From contig JAQUZA010000187.1 in assembly GCA_028691595.1 (NCBI GenBank), positions 1 through 6,459 on the forward strand: a DNA stretch of 6,459 nucleotides, written 5' to 3'. The notes under the pieces are model-generated. The model searched no databases and had not been told where the DNA came from. It worked only from the letters and a program-made list of their open reading frames with translations. The stretch comes from Candidatus Rifleibacteriota bacterium. Its GTDB lineage: Bacteria; Muiribacteriota; Ozemobacteria; Ozemobacterales; Ozemobacteraceae. Position numbers and translations under genes: made by a program. This document shows positions 5,340 through 6,459 of the stretch, piece by piece (the first letter of the stretch is position 1; every line of letters begins with the position of its first letter).

Positions 5340-6459
5340 TGACGAACCCAATATTATCCACTCTTACAGTCGCGGTTTACGCAAAGAATGGAACCTGGTG
5401 ACGGCAATGAGCGGCGAAGAGGGCCTTGAAGCAGTTAAAGAACATGGGCCATTTTCGGTCATTGTCTCTGACTTCAACATGCCATGCATGGATGGCATAA
5501 CATTTCTGGCCAGAACTATCGAGATTTCGCCAGAGAGCGTGCGCATGGTTCTTACCGGCGAAGGCGATTTTCATATCGCCACCAAAGCCGTTAATGAAGG
5601 GAATATTTTTCGCTTCATCACCAAGCCATGCCCACTTGAAAACCTTAATAGAGCCCTGCAGGACGGGCATCGTCAGTATCGACTGCAGCAGCTCGAAAAA
5701 GAAGCCCACCGCCAGGAACTCGTTATTGCCGGAGAAATCCAGAACACGCTGCTTGTCGAAAAAATTCCGGCCGGGCTGACAAATTATGATATCTCGGCGG
5801 TTACCGTTCCATCTAAAGATGTGGACGGTGATTTTATCGATTTTTTCAGATTCAGTGATGACCGGTTTGATCTTGTCATCGGTGATGTAATGGGAAAAGG
5901 CCTGCATGCGGCTATGGTCGGTGCCGGAGCGCGCAATCAGCTGTCGCGTGTTCTGTGGCAGCTTTCGTTGAAATCTGACGGCCAGGCTCTCGAGCCCGAA
6001 TCAATAATGGAGACCTTCAGACAGACAATGGAACCCGGGCTTGAACAGGTGCAGATGTTTATTACCATGATGTATGCAAAATTTGACTCGAAGGCTCGCC
6101 AGCTTACCCTTGTCGATGCCGGGCACACGCCACTTCTATGGTATTCCCGCAGCGAGCAGATCTGGCGAGAAATCAAGGGCAGTGGCGGCCCGGTAGGTCT
6201 GCCACATAAAAACTGCTTTGAGCAGAAAACCGTTACCTATGGTTGCGGCGATTTGTTCCTGTTTTACTCTGACGGCCTGTGGGATGGCCGCAATGCCGGG
6301 AAACAACCCTACGGAACTACGGCCATGAAAGCCTGCGCTGCAAAACTGGTCAACAGCGGGGCTGATGAATTTGTTACTGAAATGCTTGAAGATTACCGGC
6401 GCTTCGTTGTTCCGGGCCCGTTTTTCGACGATCTGACCATGGTTATGGTCAAATGTCTC
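5314..6459 (+). CDS. response regulator with SpoIIE/RsbU-type PP2C phosphatase domain (3' end outside window)
   Basis: The frame is open from ATG 5314 to the window edge (382 codons). Residues 4-120 are a complete receiver: VDDEP (D9, D10), acceptor Asp53 in SDFNMPCMDG, Thr81, and Lys104 in TKPC. A short helical linker (about 120-140) leads to the phosphatase domain. This opens with 'GEIQNTLL', has the metal motif VDGDFIDF (D171, D173), GDVMGKG (D191), 'DAGHTPLLWY', 'FYSDGLWD' and, close to the window end, 'DDLTMVMVK'. That last motif normally closes this domain, so only a few codons should be missing. The family dephosphorylates serine or threonine on anti-sigma-antagonist (STAS) proteins and so controls partner-switching networks, usually activated by receiver phosphorylation. 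No STAS or anti-sigma gene is visible here; it may follow downstream. The kinase at 3174-4094 is the probable phosphodonor. The start overlaps the HDOD gene by 26 bases and has its own ribosome site. Confidence 0.93.
   Translation, partial: MKPKVLLVDDEPNIIHSYSRGLRKEWNLVTAMSGEEGLEAVKEHGPFSVIVSDFNMPCMDGITFLARTIEISPESVRMVLTGEGDFHIATKAVNEGNIFRFITKPCPLENLNRALQDGHRQYRLQQLEKEAHRQELVIAGEIQNTLLVEKIPAGLTNYDISAVTVPSKDVDGDFIDFFRFSDDRFDLVIGDVMGKGLHAAMVGAGARNQLSRVLWQLSLKSDGQALEPESIMETFRQTMEPGLEQVQMFITMMYAKFDSKARQLTLVDAGHTPLLWYSRSEQIWREIKGSGGPVGLPHKNCFEQKTVTYGCGDLFLFYSDGLWDGRNAGKQPYGTTAMKACAAKLVNSGADEFVTEMLEDYRRFVVPGPFFDDLTMVMVKCL

Noticed and set aside
5377..5907. A 176-codon minus-strand frame opposite the receiver-PP2C gene
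   Set aside because: It is antisense to a frame with complete receiver and phosphatase motifs, and its translation resembles no known protein.

Overview
The window holds six protein-coding genes (the first and last cut by the window edges) in three transcriptional blocks. It contains no RNA genes, CRISPR array or mobile element that I can recognise. Base composition looks moderate. The gene set (a CBS/DUF294 nucleotidyltransferase, an HDOD response regulator and a receiver-SpoIIE phosphatase) and good Shine-Dalgarno sites suggest a free-living, signalling-rich Gram-negative-type bacterium, for example a deltaproteobacterial or related environmental lineage. Nothing here fixes the taxon.

Block 1 (2-2109, plus) is a two-gene operon. 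It has the C-terminal two-thirds or so of a CBS-domain/DUF294 nucleotidyltransferase, then, 11 bases later, a calcineurin-like metallophosphoesterase. Block 2 (2216-2788, minus) is a small exported protein with a histidine-rich cluster. It converges on block 1, and the two share a 14-bp perfect hairpin (2157-2193) whose T-rich flank suits the minus-strand gene. A 376-bp gene-free stretch (2789-3164) follows, with inverted repeats in the leader of the small gene and an extended -10 promoter facing right.

Block 3 (about 3174 to the end, plus) is a tight signalling operon. It encodes a soluble histidine kinase with no sensor domain, a receiver-HDOD protein, and a receiver-PP2C (SpoIIE/RsbU-type) phosphatase. 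The last two overlap by 26 bases. The kinase and the phosphatase protein have complete catalytic and acceptor residues. The HDOD protein's receiver has Glu where the phosphorylated Asp should be and Pro in place of one metal-binding Asp, so it probably cannot be switched by normal phosphorylation. The likely reading is a kinase that phosphorylates the phosphatase-bearing regulator, with the HDOD protein as a fixed-state or protein-interaction partner. That reading is inference.

I found no clearly undescribed system. The degenerate receiver inside an otherwise canonical operon and the unrecognised exported His-rich protein with its structured leader are the points most worth following.
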